Part shown: in pieces, positions 14,568 through 23,062 of the stretch
Layout: each line of letters begins with the position of its first letter
Position numbering within the stretch: the first letter of the stretch is position 1
Source of the DNA: PALSA-505 sp036502085
GTDB taxonomy: Bacteria > Actinomycetota > Actinomycetes > Streptosporangiales > Streptosporangiaceae
DNA: 64,000 nucleotides
Reading direction: 5' to 3'
Assembly: GCA_036502085.1 (NCBI GenBank)
Contig: DASXZD010000089.1
Location: 14,619-78,618, forward strand
The notes under the pieces: generated by a model
Database searches by the model: none
Told to the model about the DNA's origin: nothing
Seen by the model: only the letters and a program-made list of their open reading frames with translations
Position numbers and translations under genes: made by a program

Positions 14568-15170
14568 TCAGACGTCCGCATGCGCGAGCTGCCGGGCGCT
14601 GAGCCGCCACGCCCGGTCCTGCGACCAGCGCCACCAGTCGGCGGGCTCGCAGACCCGCTCGCGGCCGAGATCGGGGTGCGCCCAGCCGACCGACGGCAGG
14701 TCGTACAGCATCGCGGCCAGGCTGGAGCAGACCACGTGCCCCGGCAGCAGGCCGTGGTCGGACGGCCAGCGCCACAGCGGGTTGATCGCGTCCGACAGGT
14801 CGCTCAGGTGCAGCGCGTCCAGCGTGTCCTCGGCGATGCCGACCCAGTCGTAGGCGATGCCGAGCGACTTGGCCGTGCCGGCCAGGAAGGAGCGCAGCTG
14901 GCCATGATCGTCCGGCTTGGGCTCGCCGTGGTTGGACATCGTGCGCGGGTCGGACAGGAACGGCGTGCAGTCGACCGGGCCGACGCCGCCGGGGCGGCCC
15001 TGGATGCCCATCCACCGGTCGGCCTGGTCCCGGTGGGTGATGACCACCACGTGATTGGCGACGGCGGGCTTGCCTTCGAGTGCTTCGCCGACCCGGATGA
15101 GGTCCTCGGCCAGGGTGTTACCGGTCCACACGGCCAGGACGTCGCCGGGTGCGGCAGGAATGCTCGTCAT
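14568..15170 (-). CDS. Permuted NlpC/P60 (papain-like, YiiX-type) hydrolase candidate
   Basis: This 200-residue protein has no signal peptide. The order of features fits permuted papain-like enzymes: an N-terminal GDVLAVWTG strand, a His in ANHVVVITH (His40), a YDWVGIAEDTL segment near 107, then a Cys in HVVCSSLAAMLY (Cys148) that begins a helix. In that family the His precedes the catalytic Cys, as here. Activity on amide or ester bonds of lipid- or peptide-linked substrates is inferred from the fold. The start ATG has AAGGAGAG 7 bases upstream. It precedes the peptidase E gene by 119 bases. Confidence 0.6.
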   Translation of the reverse strand: MTSIPAAPGDVLAVWTGNTLAEDLIRVGEALEGKPAVANHVVVITHRDQADRWMGIQGRPGGVGPVDCTPFLSDPRTMSNHGEPKPDDHGQLRSFLAGTAKSLGIAYDWVGIAEDTLDALHLSDLSDAINPLWRWPSDHGLLPGHVVCSSLAAMLYDLPSVGWAHPDLGRERVCEPADWWRWSQDRAWRLSARQLAHADV

Positions 15171-15363
15171 GGTGCGCTCTCCTTCCGGGCATGCGGCCGC
15201 GTGTGCTCTGGTGATGCCGGATCCCCGTGTTGTTTTCGTGCGGCCGGCCGGCCGCAGCGCACTGCGGCCCGCCGCTCCCCCGGGCCGGTTGCGGCCCCTT
15301 GCCTGTCCAGAGGCGGGCGGGCGGGTCGAGATACCTCGCGGGGGCGCGCTATCGTGACTCGGC

Positions 15364-15864
15364 ATGACCAGCGCAAGCGATACCGGGCGGCCTGCGGCGA
15401 AGACGATCGCGCGGCTGCGCAGCTCCAGCATGGGCGCCCTGACCATGCTCGTCCTCCAGTTCGTGCTGGGCGCCGGGGTGAGCATCTACTGCACGGTGTC
15501 GCACGGCGGGATCGGGAAGGCGTTCTCTAACGGGGCGCTGCTGGGCATCCACGCGGTGTTGGGACTGCTGCTGATCATCGCGGCCGTGGACCTGCTGGTT
15601 CGGGCCATCCTGGCCCGGCACCGGGTAATGATCATCACCTCGGCCGTCGGGCTGGTCGCGATCATCGGCGCCGCGGTCAACGGCATCTCGTTCCTGAAGA
15701 ACGGGGCGGATGGCGCGTCGCTGGGGATGGCGGTGGCCACCGGCGTGGCGATGCTCAGCTACGGCTTCAGCCTGCGGATTCTCGGCTCGGCGTCGGGCCA
15801 GACCTCGGGGCCGGCCGCGGGCTCTGCCCCCGGCTCTGCCGGTGAGCGGCCAGCGTCCGGCTGA
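15364..15864 (+). CDS. Hypothetical membrane protein, four transmembrane helices
   Basis: The 166-residue protein has a short polar N-terminus and four hydrophobic segments at about 25-45, 57-80, 87-106 and 117-136. A Ser/Pro/Gly-rich tail follows. No catalytic motif is visible and I do not recognise the family. It is the only plus-strand gene between pobA-pcaB and the rest of the pca run. Its 3' end overlaps pcaB by about 98 bases in convergent orientation; the overlap covers the low-complexity tails of both proteins. A role in aromatic-acid uptake is possible only by location. Confidence 0.7.
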   Translation: MTSASDTGRPAAKTIARLRSSSMGALTMLVLQFVLGAGVSIYCTVSHGGIGKAFSNGALLGIHAVLGLLLIIAAVDLLVRAILARHRVMIITSAVGLVAIIGAAVNGISFLKNGADGASLGMAVATGVAMLSYGFSLRILGSASGQTSGPAAGSAPGSAGERPASG

Positions 15865-17236
15865 CGAACGCGGACGCCGCGCCCAGGTAGCGGGCCGGGT
15901 CGAGGGCGGCGTCGAGTTCTGCCGGGTCGATGCCGGGGGCGGGGCTGCCGGGGGCGGGGCTGCCGGCCGCGGCGCCGGTGCCGGTGTCGAGCAGGACGTC
16001 GCGCAGCGGGCGGCCGGCGGCGGCGGCGCGGGCGCTCGCCTCGGCGACCAGGTCGTGCGCGGCCAGGCGGCCCAGCCGGGGGGCGAGCATGGCCGCGACC
16101 TGCTCGGCGAGGGGCAGGCCGCCGGCCGCGTCCAGGTTGGCCCGCATCCTGGCCGCGTCGATCTCCAGGCCGGCCAGCAGGTCCGCGCACCAGGCCGCGG
16201 CCGACCCGGTCAGCGTGAGCAGGGTGGTCAGCGGCTGCCATTCGGCGTGCCAGGCGCCGGCCGCCCGCTGGTGCTCCTGCTCGGCCGCGGCGATCAGCGT
16301 GGCGACCAGGCCGGGGACCTGCCGGGTGCAGCCCAGTACGGTGACCGCGGCGACCGGGTTCCGCTTGTGCGGCATGACCGACGAGCCGCCGCGCCGCGGG
16401 CCGGAGGCGCCTTCGGGGTCGCCATTGGGGTCGCCTTCCGGGTCGCCCTCGCGGACCTCGCCGATCTCGGTCTGGGCGAGCAGGGTCACGTCGCGGGCGA
16501 TCTTGCCCGGCGCGGCCGACGCGGCGGCCAGCGCGGCGGCCAGCGCGATGATCCGCAGCCTGCCGGTGTGCCACGGCAGCACCGGCTCGGCCAGGCCGAG
16601 CTCGGCGGCCAGCAGCGCCGCGACCGCGGGGCCCGCCGGGCCGAGCGAGGCGAGGGTTCCGGCCGCGCCGCCGAACTGGACCGCCAGCCGCGGGCGCACC
16701 GCGGCCAGCGTACGGGACGCCTCGTCGAGCCCGGCCAGCCAGCCCGCCGCGACCAGGCCGAACGTCACGGGGATGGCCTGCTGCAGCAGCGTCCGGCCGA
16801 TCATCGCCGTGGCCTCGTGCTCGGCCGCCAGCTCCGCGGCGCTGTCCGCCGCCTCCGACAGCCTGCCCGCGATCACGTCCGTCCCGGCGCGGGCCAGCAG
16901 CATCATCGCGGTGTCGATAATGTCCTGGCTGGTCGCGCCGTGATGAACGGCCGGGGCGGCGGACGGCGGCACGATCGCGGTCAGCTCGCGGACCAGGCCG
17001 GGCACCGGGTTGCCGGTCCGCGTGGCGAGCCTGCCCAGCTCGGCCGCGTCGAAGTTCGCCGCGCGGGCCGCCGCGGTGACCGCGGCCCCGGCGCCTGCGG
17101 CCGCGAGCCCGGCCCGCTCCAGCGACCGGGCCAGCGCGGCCTCGGTGTCCAGCATGGCCTGCAGCCACACGGCGTCGCCGGCGTCGACGCCGCCGCGCGC
17201 GAACAGCCCGGTGAACAGGCCAGCCGGCTCAGACAT
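15767..17236 (-). CDS. pcaB: 3-carboxy-cis,cis-muconate cycloisomerase
   Basis: The 489-residue member of the fumarase/aspartase superfamily closes 3-carboxymuconate to 4-carboxymuconolactone. The signatures are HHGATSQDIIDT (98-109) and the mobile-loop motif GSSVMPHKRNP (284-294). Two things are odd. Just before the loop, residues 264-275 are a GDPE/GDPN/GDPE repeat encoded by a 12-base tandem repeat. The C-terminal 40 residues are low-complexity and overlap the convergent membrane-protein gene. Its ATG overlaps the pobA stop by 8 bases, so pobA and pcaB form an operon. Confidence 0.92.
   Translation of the reverse strand: MSEPAGLFTGLFARGGVDAGDAVWLQAMLDTEAALARSLERAGLAAAGAGAAVTAAARAANFDAAELGRLATRTGNPVPGLVRELTAIVPPSAAPAVHHGATSQDIIDTAMMLLARAGTDVIAGRLSEAADSAAELAAEHEATAMIGRTLLQQAIPVTFGLVAAGWLAGLDEASRTLAAVRPRLAVQFGGAAGTLASLGPAGPAVAALLAAELGLAEPVLPWHTGRLRIIALAAALAAASAAPGKIARDVTLLAQTEIGEVREGDPEGDPNGDPEGASGPRRGGSSVMPHKRNPVAAVTVLGCTRQVPGLVATLIAAAEQEHQRAAGAWHAEWQPLTTLLTLTGSAAAWCADLLAGLEIDAARMRANLDAAGGLPLAEQVAAMLAPRLGRLAAHDLVAEASARAAAAGRPLRDVLLDTGTGAAAGSPAPGSPAPGIDPAELDAALDPARYLGAASAFVSRTLAAHRQSRGQSPRPAPRSGPTPSRESAG
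16412..16447 (-). repeat. 12-base tandem repeat inside pcaB, three copies
   Basis: Three units (TTCGGGGTCGCC, ATTGGGGTCGCC, TTCCGGGTCGCC on the plus strand) encode GDPE, GDPN and GDPE. They lie directly before the active-site loop of PcaB. The 12-base period keeps the reading frame, so copy-number change would lengthen or shorten the surface loop without destroying the enzyme. Confidence 0.85.
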
Positions 17237-18404
17237 GCGCCAGCCCGACGTAGTTCTCGGCGAGCGAGGCGGACGCGGCTTCGGAGCTGCACACGTACTC
17301 CAGGTGGGACCGCTGCAGCCGCCGGTCGTACGGGTCCTGATCGTCGAAAGTGTGCAGCAGCGTGGTCATCCACCAGGAGAAATGCTGGACCCGCCAGACC
17401 CGGCGCAGGCAGGTGCCAGAGTAGCTGTCGAGCAGCCCGGTGCCCTCGCCCGCGTACCAGGCGGCCAGTGCCTCGGTCAGCACGCTGACGTCGTAGGCGG
17501 CCAGGTTCAGCCCCTTGGCCCCCGTGGGCGGGACGATGTGCGCCGCGTCCCCGGCCAGGTACAGCCGCCCGTACCGCATCGGCTCGGCGACGAAGCTGCG
17601 CATCGGGGCGAGGACCTTCTCCAGCACCGGGCCGGCCTGCAGGTGCCAGCCGGGCACCGTTTCCAGCCGGGCCCGCAGCTCGCCCCAGAACCGCTCGTCC
17701 GGCCACCGGCCGACGTCTTCGTCCGAGACCACCTGCAGGTAGAAGCGGCTCAGGCTCGGGCTGCGCATGCTGTGCAGCGCGAAGCCGCGGTCGCTGTAGG
17801 CGTAGATCAGCTCCGCGGCCGACGGCGGCACCTGCGCCAGCACGCCGAGCCAGCCGAACGGGTACTCCCGGTCGAACACGGTCAGCACGCCGTCCGGTAT
17901 GGCCGGCCGGCACACGCCGTGGAAGCCGTCGCAGCCCGCGATGAAGTCGCAGCTCAGCCTGCGGCGCTCACCCTGGTGGGTGAAGCTGATCGTCGGCCGA
18001 CCGGTCGCGATGTCCTCGGGTACGACGTCCGACACCTCGAACAGGAGCTGCCCGCCGGCCGCGAGCCTGGCCGCGATCAGGTCCTTGACCACCTCCTGCT
18101 GGCCGTACACGGTGATCGCGCGGCCCGGCACCAGCCGGTCGAAGGCGATGCGGTGCGCCGCCCCGCCGAACCTGAGCTCGATGCCGTGGTGCACCAGGCC
18201 CTCGCGGACTAGCCGCTCGCCCAGGCCGGTGCCGATCAGCGTGTCCACCGTGCCCTGCTCGAGCACGCCCGCCCTGACCCGCTTTTCCACGTAGTCGCGG
18301 CTGCGCGCCTCCAGCACCACCGACTCGATGCCGCGCCGGTGCAGCAGGTGCGAGAGCAGCAGCCCGGCTGGCCCTGCCCCGACGATCCCGACCTGGGTGC
18401 GCAC
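17229..18404 (-). CDS. pobA: 4-hydroxybenzoate 3-monooxygenase
   Basis: The 391-residue flavoprotein hydroxylates 4-hydroxybenzoate to protocatechuate using NAD(P)H and O2, feeding the pca genes downstream. It has the N-terminal Rossmann motif GAGPAGLLLSHLL (9-21), LEARSRDYVEKRVRAGVLEQG with the family-specific Arg-rich loop, and the second FAD motif GDAAHIVPPTGAKGLNLA near 285. Length is typical (about 390). It is the first gene of the minus-strand run and divergent from the aminotransferase gene, with a 145-base promoter region between them. No PobR-type regulator is adjacent. Confidence 0.95.
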   Translation of the reverse strand: MRTQVGIVGAGPAGLLLSHLLHRRGIESVVLEARSRDYVEKRVRAGVLEQGTVDTLIGTGLGERLVREGLVHHGIELRFGGAAHRIAFDRLVPGRAITVYGQQEVVKDLIAARLAAGGQLLFEVSDVVPEDIATGRPTISFTHQGERRRLSCDFIAGCDGFHGVCRPAIPDGVLTVFDREYPFGWLGVLAQVPPSAAELIYAYSDRGFALHSMRSPSLSRFYLQVVSDEDVGRWPDERFWGELRARLETVPGWHLQAGPVLEKVLAPMRSFVAEPMRYGRLYLAGDAAHIVPPTGAKGLNLAAYDVSVLTEALAAWYAGEGTGLLDSYSGTCLRRVWRVQHFSWWMTTLLHTFDDQDPYDRRLQRSHLEYVCSSEAASASLAENYVGLAHV

Positions 18405-18549
18405 GACATCATGGTCTCACCGCTTGTTCTCACCGCGCACACCCGTCCGCATGACAGGCGGCGGCATGAATCCAGGGCCCCGAGGGCAGCGGCGGCAGCA
18501 GCCCGGCCAGGGCGCGCCCCACGCAGGCAGGTGGCTTATTGTCAGCGTT

Positions 18550-19908
18550 ATGACCGAACACACCGCAGTTGCCTCCGGTCCGGACCTGCCGCAGCGGCGC
18601 CGCCTGGTGACCGAGATCCCCGGGCCCGCCTCGCGCGCGCTGATCGAGCGGCGGCAGCGCAGCGTCGCCCGCGGGGTCAGCAGCGTGCTGCCGGTGTACG
18701 CCAGGGCGGCCGGCGGCGGCGTGCTGGTGGACGTGGACGGCAACTCGCTGATCGACTTCGGCTCCGGCATCGCGGTGACCACCGTCGGCAACAGCACGCC
18801 GCTGGTCGCGGCGGCCATCGCCGGGCAGGCGGCCCAGTTCACCCACACCTGCTTCATGGTCACGCCGTACGAGGGCTACGTGGAGGTGTGCGAGGAACTG
18901 GCCCGGCGGACCCCCGGTGACCACGACAAGCGCTCCATCCTGCTGAACTCGGGCGCGGAGGCGGTAGAGAACGCGGTGAAGATCGCCCGGCACGCCACCG
19001 GGCGGCAGGCCGTCGTCGCGTTCGACCACGCCTACCACGGGCGCACCAACCTCACGATGGCGCTGACCGCCAAGAACATGCCGTACAAGCACCGGTTCGG
19101 CCCGTTCGCCAGCGAGGTCTACCGGATGCCGATGGCCTACCCGCTGCGCTGGCCCGGCGGCCCGGCGCGCTGCGCGGCCGAGGCGCTCGACGTGATCACC
19201 AGCCTGATCCACGCCCAGGTCGGCGAGCAGAACGTGGCCGCGGTCATCATCGAGCCGATCCAGGGCGAGGGCGGGTTCATCGTGCCGCCGCCCGGCTTCC
19301 TGCCCGGCCTTGCGGGGTTCTGCCGCGAGCACGGCATCGTGCTGATCGCCGACGAGGTGCAGAGCGGGTTCTGCCGTACCGGCGACTGGTTCGCGTGCGA
19401 GCACGAGGGCGTGGTACCGGACCTGGTCACCACGGCCAAGGGAATCGCCGGCGGGCTGCCGCTGGCCGGGGTGACCGGGCGCACCGAGCTGATGGAGGCC
19501 GTGCACCCCGGCGGGCTCGGCGGCACCTACGGCGGCAACCCGGTGGCCTGCGCGGCCGCGCTCGGCGCGATCGCCACCATGGCGACCCAGGATCTGCCCG
19601 GCCGGGCCCGCAGGATCGGCGAGATCATGCTGCCCCGGCTGACGGCGCTGGCCGAGAAGTACCCGGTGATCGCCGACGTGCGCGGGCGCGGCGCGATGCT
19701 CGCGGTCGAGCTGGCCGAGCCCGGCAGCCTCAAGCCGGACGCGGCCGCCACGGCCAGGGTGGCCGCCGCCTGTCACGCCGCCGGCCTCATCGTGCTCACC
19801 TGCGGGACGTTCGGGAACGTGCTGCGTTTCCTGCCGCCGCTGGTCATACCCGAGCACCTGCTGGACGAAGGGCTGACCGTGCTGGAAGAAGCCTTCGCGG
19901 CCCGGTGA
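18550..19908 (+). CDS. gabT: 4-aminobutyrate--2-oxoglutarate transaminase
   Basis: The 452-residue class III PLP aminotransferase matches GabT in length and motifs: LNSGAEAVENAVKIAR, the DHAYHGRTNLTMALTAK stretch, EPIQGEGGFIVPP, the Asp motif IADEVQSGFCRTG, and the PLP lysine Lys297 in TTAKGIAGGLPLAGVTGR. It moves the amino group of GABA (or a similar omega-amino acid) to 2-oxoglutarate, giving succinate semialdehyde. Its stop overlaps the ATG of the next gene by one base, so the two are coupled. The adjacent convergent gene is a CoA-acylating semialdehyde dehydrogenase. Confidence 0.9.
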   Translation: MTEHTAVASGPDLPQRRRLVTEIPGPASRALIERRQRSVARGVSSVLPVYARAAGGGVLVDVDGNSLIDFGSGIAVTTVGNSTPLVAAAIAGQAAQFTHTCFMVTPYEGYVEVCEELARRTPGDHDKRSILLNSGAEAVENAVKIARHATGRQAVVAFDHAYHGRTNLTMALTAKNMPYKHRFGPFASEVYRMPMAYPLRWPGGPARCAAEALDVITSLIHAQVGEQNVAAVIIEPIQGEGGFIVPPPGFLPGLAGFCREHGIVLIADEVQSGFCRTGDWFACEHEGVVPDLVTTAKGIAGGLPLAGVTGRTELMEAVHPGGLGGTYGGNPVACAAALGAIATMATQDLPGRARRIGEIMLPRLTALAEKYPVIADVRGRGAMLAVELAEPGSLKPDAAATARVAAACHAAGLIVLTCGTFGNVLRFLPPLVIPEHLLDEGLTVLEEAFAAR

Positions 19909-21254
19909 TGGCTGCCCGGCTGGAGGCCGCGGTCGCCGCGCTGCGGGAGCGGCCGGTCAGCGCGTGCGACAAGGGCTTCGGCTGCCTGGCGCCGGTGTCC
20001 GCGGCGGACCTGGCTGCGCGGCGTCCCCCGCTGCTCGGCGGGGCGTTCACGATGCCGGTGCTCGTGCTGCACGAGACCGCGCTGCGGCAGAACGTCGAGG
20101 CGATGGCCGCCTACTGCGCCGCGGCCGGCGTGTCGCTGGCGCCGCACGGCAAGACGCCGATGGCGCCGCAGCTAATGGCGCGCCAGCTGGCCGCGGGCGC
20201 CTGGGGCATTACCGCAGCCACGATCGGGCAGGTGCGGACGTACCGCTCGTTCGGCGTGCCGCGCATCCTGCTCGCCAATGAGCTGACCGACCGGGCCGGG
20301 ATCGCCTGGCTGGCCGGCGAGCTGGCGGCCGACCCCGGCTTCGACTGCTACGTCTACGCGGACAGCCTGGACGGAGTGCGGCTGCTCGACTCGGCGTTCG
20401 AGGCCGCGCGGCCGGGCGGGCCTGGGCGGCGGCTGCCGGTCCTGGTCGAGCTGGGCTTTCCCGGCGGGCGCACCGGCTGCCGGACGGTCCGGCAGGCGGT
20501 CGCGGTCGCCGAGGCGGTCGCGGCGGCGGGCTCGCTGGAGCTGGCCGGCGCGGCCGGGTACGAAGGCGGCCTCGGTCACGACTGCGAGCCGGCGTCGCTG
20601 GCGGCGGTCGCGGGCTTCTGCCGGGAGCTGCTCGGGCTGGGCGAGCTGATCGCCGCGCGGGCCGACGGCGCGCGGGCGGGCGGCGCAGGCAGCCCGGGCG
20701 GCGCGGGCGAGCTCATCCTCAGCGCGGGCGGCAGCGCCTACTTCGACGTGGTGACGGCGGAGCTGACCGCGGGCGGCCCCAGTTCCGGGCGGCGGGTCGT
20801 GCTGCGGAGCGGCGCCTACGTCGCGCATGATCATGGCCACTACGCGAACCTCGCGCCTGGCGGGACCGGCCGGGCCGGGCCCGCGCTGGTGCCCGCGCTG
20901 GAGCTGTGGGCTCAGGTGCTCTCCCGGTCCGAGCCCGGGCTCGCGCTGCTGTGCGCGGGACGGCGCGATGTCTCCTTTGACCAGGGCCTGCCGGTGCCGC
21001 TCCAGATCCGCCGCCAGGACGGCGAGCAGGTCGGGCACCGGGCCGAGGCGGCCGGAACGGTGGCGGGCATGCGGATCACCCGGCTGGACGACCAGCACGC
21101 CTACCTCAGCGTGCCGCCGGACGCCGCGCTGGCCCCCGGAGACCTCGTCGCGCTGGGCATCTCGCACCCGTGCACCACGTTCGACAAGTGGCGCGTGATC
21201 CCGGTGGTGGACGACGAATACCGCGTCGTAGACGCCGTGCACACGTTCTTCTGA
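19908..21254 (+). CDS. D-serine deaminase-like PLP enzyme (alanine-racemase N-terminal fold)
   Basis: The 448-residue protein has a fold type III PLP barrel. It shows LVLHETALRQNVEAMA (52-67) and the PLP lysine Lys82 in SLAPHGKTPMAP. A C-terminal D-serine-dehydratase-like domain carries AHDHGHY and CAGRRDVSFDQGLP, the His/Cys-type positions that hold Zn2+ in the family. Members deaminate D-serine or D-threonine, or cleave beta-hydroxy amino acids. A small insert rich in Gly and Ala near residues 245-265 is strain-style low complexity. It is translationally coupled to gabT, suggesting amino-acid nitrogen catabolism. The substrate is not determined. Confidence 0.8.
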   Translation: MAARLEAAVAALRERPVSACDKGFGCLAPVSAADLAARRPPLLGGAFTMPVLVLHETALRQNVEAMAAYCAAAGVSLAPHGKTPMAPQLMARQLAAGAWGITAATIGQVRTYRSFGVPRILLANELTDRAGIAWLAGELAADPGFDCYVYADSLDGVRLLDSAFEAARPGGPGRRLPVLVELGFPGGRTGCRTVRQAVAVAEAVAAAGSLELAGAAGYEGGLGHDCEPASLAAVAGFCRELLGLGELIAARADGARAGGAGSPGGAGELILSAGGSAYFDVVTAELTAGGPSSGRRVVLRSGAYVAHDHGHYANLAPGGTGRAGPALVPALELWAQVLSRSEPGLALLCAGRRDVSFDQGLPVPLQIRRQDGEQVGHRAEAAGTVAGMRITRLDDQHAYLSVPPDAALAPGDLVALGISHPCTTFDKWRVIPVVDDEYRVVDAVHTFF

Positions 21255-21304
21255 CCCGCAGCCGATCAAGGCCGTGCTGCAGCCATGACCACGGCCGGCC
21301 GGGC

Positions 21305-22798
21305 CTAGCTGCTCACCGGGAACCTGAGGCTGACCGTGCCAGGGCCCGGGTCGGGCCACCGGGACGTGACGGCCTTGGCCCGGGTGTAGAAGTGCACGCC
21401 CTCGGTGCCGTGCATGTGCAGGTCGCCGAAGAGCGAGGACTTCCAGCCGCCGAACGAGTAGTACGCCATCGGCACCGGGATCGGCACGTTGACGCCGACC
21501 ATGCCGACCGTCACCTCGTTGACGAACCGCCGGGCCGTGCCGCCGCCGGCGGTGAAAACTGCCACGCCGTTTCCGTACGGGTTCGCGTTGACCAGCTCGA
21601 GCGCCGCCTCGTGCGAGGGCACCCGGACGACCGACAGCACCGGTCCGAAGATCTCGTCGGTGTAGCAGGACATCTGCGGGGTCACGTGGTCGAGCACCGA
21701 AGGGCCGAGCCAGAACCCGCCGGGCTCGCCGCTGACCGGGTGCTGCCGGCCGTCCACGGCCAGCGTCGCGCCATCGCGGACGCCGGAGTCGAGGTAGCCG
21801 GCCACCTTGTCGCGGTGCGGGCCGGTGACCAGCGGCCCCATCTCGGCGCCGTCGTCGCTGGCGGGGCCGACGCGCAGCCTGGCCACGCGTTCGGCGATCT
21901 TGCTGACGAGCTCGTCGGCCACCGGGTCGGCAGCTACCACGACGGAGATCGCCATGCAGCGCTCCCCGGCCGAGCCGAAGCCGGCCGAGACGGCGGCGTC
22001 GGCGGCGTTGTCCAGGTCGGCATCGGCGAGCACGACCATGTGGTTCTTCGCGCCGCCGAGCGCCTGCACCCGCTTGCCGGACGCGGCCGCGGTCTCATAC
22101 ACGTGCCGGGCGATCGGGGTGGAGCCGACGAAGCTGACCGCGGCGATGCCCGGGTGGGTGAGCAGTGCGTCCACCGCGACCGCGTCGCCGTGCACGACGC
22201 TGAACACGCCGTCGGGCAGGCCGGCCTCGGCGAGCAGCTCGGCGATCAGCACCGAGGCCGACGGGTCCTTCTCTGACGGCTTGAGCACGAACGCGTTGCC
22301 GCAGGCGATCGCGATGGGGAACATCCACATCGGCACCATGGCCGGGAAGTTGAACGGGGTGATGCCCGCCACCACGCCGAGCGGCTGCCTGATCGAGTAC
22401 GCGTCCACCCTGGTGGACACGTTCTCCGAGTACGAGCCCTTGAGCAGGTGCGGTATCCCGCAGGCGAACTCGACGACCTCCAGGCCGCGGCTCAGCTCAC
22501 CGGCCGCGTCGCTGGTCACCTTGCCGTGCTCGGAACTGACCAGGGCGGCGATCTCGCCGGAATGCGCCCGGACCAGCTCCCTGAAGGCGAACATCACCTC
22601 GGCCCGCCGGGTCAGCGAGGCGCCCCGCCAGGCCGCCGCGGCCTCGGCCGCCGCGGTCACGGCCGTGTCCACCTCCGCGGCCGACGCGAAGTCCACCGCT
22701 CCGGTGACCTGCCCGGTCGCGGGATCATAGATGTCGCCGGTGCGGCCGCTGGTGCCCGGCGAAGACTTGCCGCCGATCCAGTGTGCGATGTGCTTCAT
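21305..22798 (-). CDS. mmsA: Methylmalonate-semialdehyde dehydrogenase (CoA-acylating)
   Basis: The 497-residue aldehyde dehydrogenase oxidises methylmalonate or malonate semialdehyde with CoA and NAD+ to propionyl-CoA or acetyl-CoA, in valine, inositol or beta-alanine breakdown. The family mark is LGGAKNHMVV, where the usual general-base Glu is replaced by Asn, plus the nucleophile Cys281 in SAGERCMAIS. The Rossmann segment VSFVGSTPIARHVYE and TPFNFPAMVPMWMFP are also typical. The ATG has GGAGG seven bases upstream. It stands alone between the convergent deaminase-like gene and the PBP gene on the same strand. Confidence 0.92.
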   Translation of the reverse strand: MKHIAHWIGGKSSPGTSGRTGDIYDPATGQVTGAVDFASAAEVDTAVTAAAEAAAAWRGASLTRRAEVMFAFRELVRAHSGEIAALVSSEHGKVTSDAAGELSRGLEVVEFACGIPHLLKGSYSENVSTRVDAYSIRQPLGVVAGITPFNFPAMVPMWMFPIAIACGNAFVLKPSEKDPSASVLIAELLAEAGLPDGVFSVVHGDAVAVDALLTHPGIAAVSFVGSTPIARHVYETAAASGKRVQALGGAKNHMVVLADADLDNAADAAVSAGFGSAGERCMAISVVVAADPVADELVSKIAERVARLRVGPASDDGAEMGPLVTGPHRDKVAGYLDSGVRDGATLAVDGRQHPVSGEPGGFWLGPSVLDHVTPQMSCYTDEIFGPVLSVVRVPSHEAALELVNANPYGNGVAVFTAGGGTARRFVNEVTVGMVGVNVPIPVPMAYYSFGGWKSSLFGDLHMHGTEGVHFYTRAKAVTSRWPDPGPGTVSLRFPVSS

Positions 22799-23020
22799 CG
22801 TGACGCCTCCTGCGCTCTGGCGCTCACCGCGCGATGCCTGGCGAGTAGATCGGTCATGCTGCCTAGTCTGCCGCACGCGGGCAACTGAGCCAGGTGCCGA
22901 TCCCCCGCACGCCTGGCGGAGCGCTGGAACGGAACGGCCTGGACGTTCCAGCCCACCCCGCTACGCCAGGGTTCGACTTTGAGCGACCTCGGGTCCGTGT
23001 CCTGACCACCCTGATGAGCC

Positions 23021-23048
23021 GCCCGGGCGCGGGCGCCCGCGCCCGGGC
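23021..23048 (-). terminator. Perfect 28-base GC palindrome downstream of the PBP gene
   Basis: The 28 bases read identically on both strands (they begin GCCCGGGCGCGGGC). The site starts 14 bases after the PBP stop, so as RNA it would form a very stable stem with a minimal loop and act as a terminator. A second small inverted repeat, GGGCCC-ACT-GGGCCC, overlaps its end. There is no T-run. A protein-binding role is not excluded. Confidence 0.65.
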
Positions 23049-23062
23049 CCACTGGGCCCGGC

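Noticed and set aside
15710..17488. Plus-strand open frame of 592 codons opposite pcaB and pobA
   Set aside because: Low-complexity Gly/Arg/Gln translation and perfect antisense to two well-identified enzymes.
10221..18404. Complete beta-ketoadipate pathway in one cluster
   Set aside because: The CoA-transferase alpha subunit and the 3-oxoadipyl-CoA thiolase are missing, so the cluster stops at the CoA-activation step.
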